From positions 1 through 7,591 of the forward strand of contig CAKTHW010000076.1 in assembly GCA_934565425.1 (NCBI GenBank): a stretch of 7,591 nt of DNA, written 5' to 3'. The translations under genes were made by a program, and so were the position numbers. Under the pieces are notes generated by a model. The model did no database searches. It saw only the letters and a program-made list of their open reading frames with translations, and was not told the DNA's origin. Source of the stretch: an uncultured Oscillospiraceae bacterium (GTDB lineage Bacteria > Bacillota > Clostridia > Oscillospirales > Oscillospiraceae). This document shows, one piece after another, positions 6,621 through 7,591 of the stretch. Every line of letters begins with the position of its first letter. Positions within the stretch are counted from its first letter, which is position 1.

Positions 6621-7591
6621 TTACACCAGCAGCCGCAGCACTCCGGCTGCTTGGTACAGCTTCATCCGCTCCGGCATTCGGTCGGGATGGTAGCCCAACA
6701 GGTCAGAAATGATCTTGATGCGGTATTTTACCGTGTTTTTGTGCAGGTGCAGTGCCTCCGCCGTCTGAGTCACGCTGCTGTCCCAGTCCAGCAGGTAGGT
6801 ACTCAAGGTGTCTATCGGTACCCAGTCCAGTTTGTCTGTTCGCACAGGGGTCAGACAGGCCACACACTGGGTCACTGCCTCCTCTCCCTCGCTGACCAGC
6901 CGGTGACAATCCTGGGCAAAGACCAATTCCCCCAGCCGAAACCACTGACGCAGCGGATAGATTTTGCGGACGTTGGACAGATGATCCTGGTGGCACAGGT
7001 AAGCGCTGCGCACCTGGGTGGTGTTGTCCAGGCCGTTGCAGCGGGTCAAGGTCGCGCCGCTGTCCCAGGCACCGACCTGCTCCAGCAGAGCCGTCATCTG
7101 CCGCTCCGCCTCTCGGGTGGAGGTGGGGGTGCTGAGGAAGAACAGGATTTTATTCTCATACAGGTCGGCAAACACAATGTCGGCACAGCTCTCTGGATAG
7201 GCGCGCAAGGCGTCCAGCTCCTTGGCCATCCGCTGGACGGACTCGCCGTCCGTGCCCGTCAAGATCCACATCTCCCCGATGGCGGTGATGTGGATGTGGA
7301 ACAGGTCAGCCAGGCGGCGCATTTTGATGGGCTCGTCCTGCAAGATCGCCCGAATCAGCTCTCGGATGGCGATGACGCCGTGCTGCTGTCCCCAGATGTT
7401 CAGGCTGAGCCGGATGACGTCCACGCATTGCTCTTGGAGGGTTTGGGACAGGGGCTGCCCCTCCTTGATGAGAAAGAGTTCCATGAGCGATCCCCCGTCC
7501 GGCAGGATGGAGGCGTGAAAGATGTGGCCGTTGGGCAGGAAGGGACAGGTAGTGCTCCCCTCCTGTTTGGTGTACCGGCGCAGGTCGAACA
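6621..7591 (-). CDS. PucR/CdaR-family transcriptional regulator, C-terminal part (cut by window edge)
   Basis: The frame stays open to the window edge, so 322 codons are visible and the N-terminus is missing; the ATG at 7484 is only an internal methionine. The last 60 or so residues are a PucR-type C-terminal helix-turn-helix: STYLLDWDSSVTQTAEALHL then HKNTVKYRIKIISDLLGYHP, with the recognition helix around HKNTVKYRI (about 6740-6705). The middle, with AYLCHQDHLS and FRLGELVFA, resembles the GGDEF-like CdaR linker region of this family. Such proteins usually have a sensor domain at the N-terminus and switch on catabolic genes for purines, allantoin or other nitrogen compounds. It lies directly upstream of, and in line with, the permease-DUF917-HyuA operon, so it probably controls it. 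The inducer is unknown. Confidence 0.85.
   Translation of the reverse strand, partial: FDLRRYTKQEGSTTCPFLPNGHIFHASILPDGGSLMELFLIKEGQPLSQTLQEQCVDVIRLSLNIWGQQHGVIAIRELIRAILQDEPIKMRRLADLFHIHITAIGEMWILTGTDGESVQRMAKELDALRAYPESCADIVFADLYENKILFFLSTPTSTREAERQMTALLEQVGAWDSGATLTRCNGLDNTTQVRSAYLCHQDHLSNVRKIYPLRQWFRLGELVFAQDCHRLVSEGEEAVTQCVACLTPVRTDKLDWVPIDTLSTYLLDWDSSVTQTAEALHLHKNTVKYRIKIISDLLGYHPDRMPERMKLYQAAGVLRLLV

Noticed and set aside
7482..7484. ATG as the true start of the PucR-type regulator
   Set aside because: The frame stays open for 35 further codons to the window edge, no ribosome site precedes this ATG, and PucR-type proteins usually carry a large N-terminal sensor region that would otherwise be missing.

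Overview
All seven genes in this window lie on the minus strand, so the window reads biologically from its right end to its left end. The DNA is visibly GC-rich. The ABC importer proteins resemble the PotA/PotB/PotC set of anaerobic Firmicutes. A high-GC gut-type clostridial organism (Oscillospiraceae/Ruminococcaceae, for example the Flavonifractor/Pseudoflavonifractor/Intestinimonas group) is my best guess; this is inference from protein style, not a database result.

Layout in the direction of transcription. (1) 7591-6621: the C-terminal part of a PucR/CdaR-type regulator, open at the window edge, closed by a perfect 16-bp hairpin plus T-run terminator (6604-6559). (2) 6448-2461: a tight three-gene operon with its own candidate extended -10 promoter (about 6525-6517). 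It encodes a CodB-like NCS1 permease, a DUF917 (S-methyl-thiohydantoin desulfurase-like) protein with a TTG start, and a short hydantoinase A/5-oxoprolinase-type ATPase. The first pair is 15 nt apart and the second pair overlaps by 8 nt, so translation is probably coupled. A stem-loop at 2415-2387 probably ends this unit. (3) 2175-1: potA, potB and the start of potC of a spermidine/putrescine-type ABC importer. They are driven by a consensus-like promoter (TTGACA, 17 nt, TATATT) that carries a 13-bp perfect palindrome over its -10 region.

Working model: the regulator senses a small cyclic nitrogen compound, the NCS1 permease imports it, and the DUF917 and HyuA-like proteins act together on it. 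The families point to a hydantoin, thiohydantoin, oxoproline-like or related lactam/imide ring, but the exact substrate cannot be read from the sequence. No hydantoinase B subunit, cyclic amidohydrolase or carbamoylase gene is present in the window. The polyamine importer has its own promoter and is probably a separate unit.

The non-coding stretches are 6449-6620 (promoter, terminator) and 2176-2460 (terminator hairpin, a second palindrome, the pot promoter/operator and a possible 37-codon leader ORF). I see no tRNA, rRNA, CRISPR array, insertion sequence or plus-strand gene.
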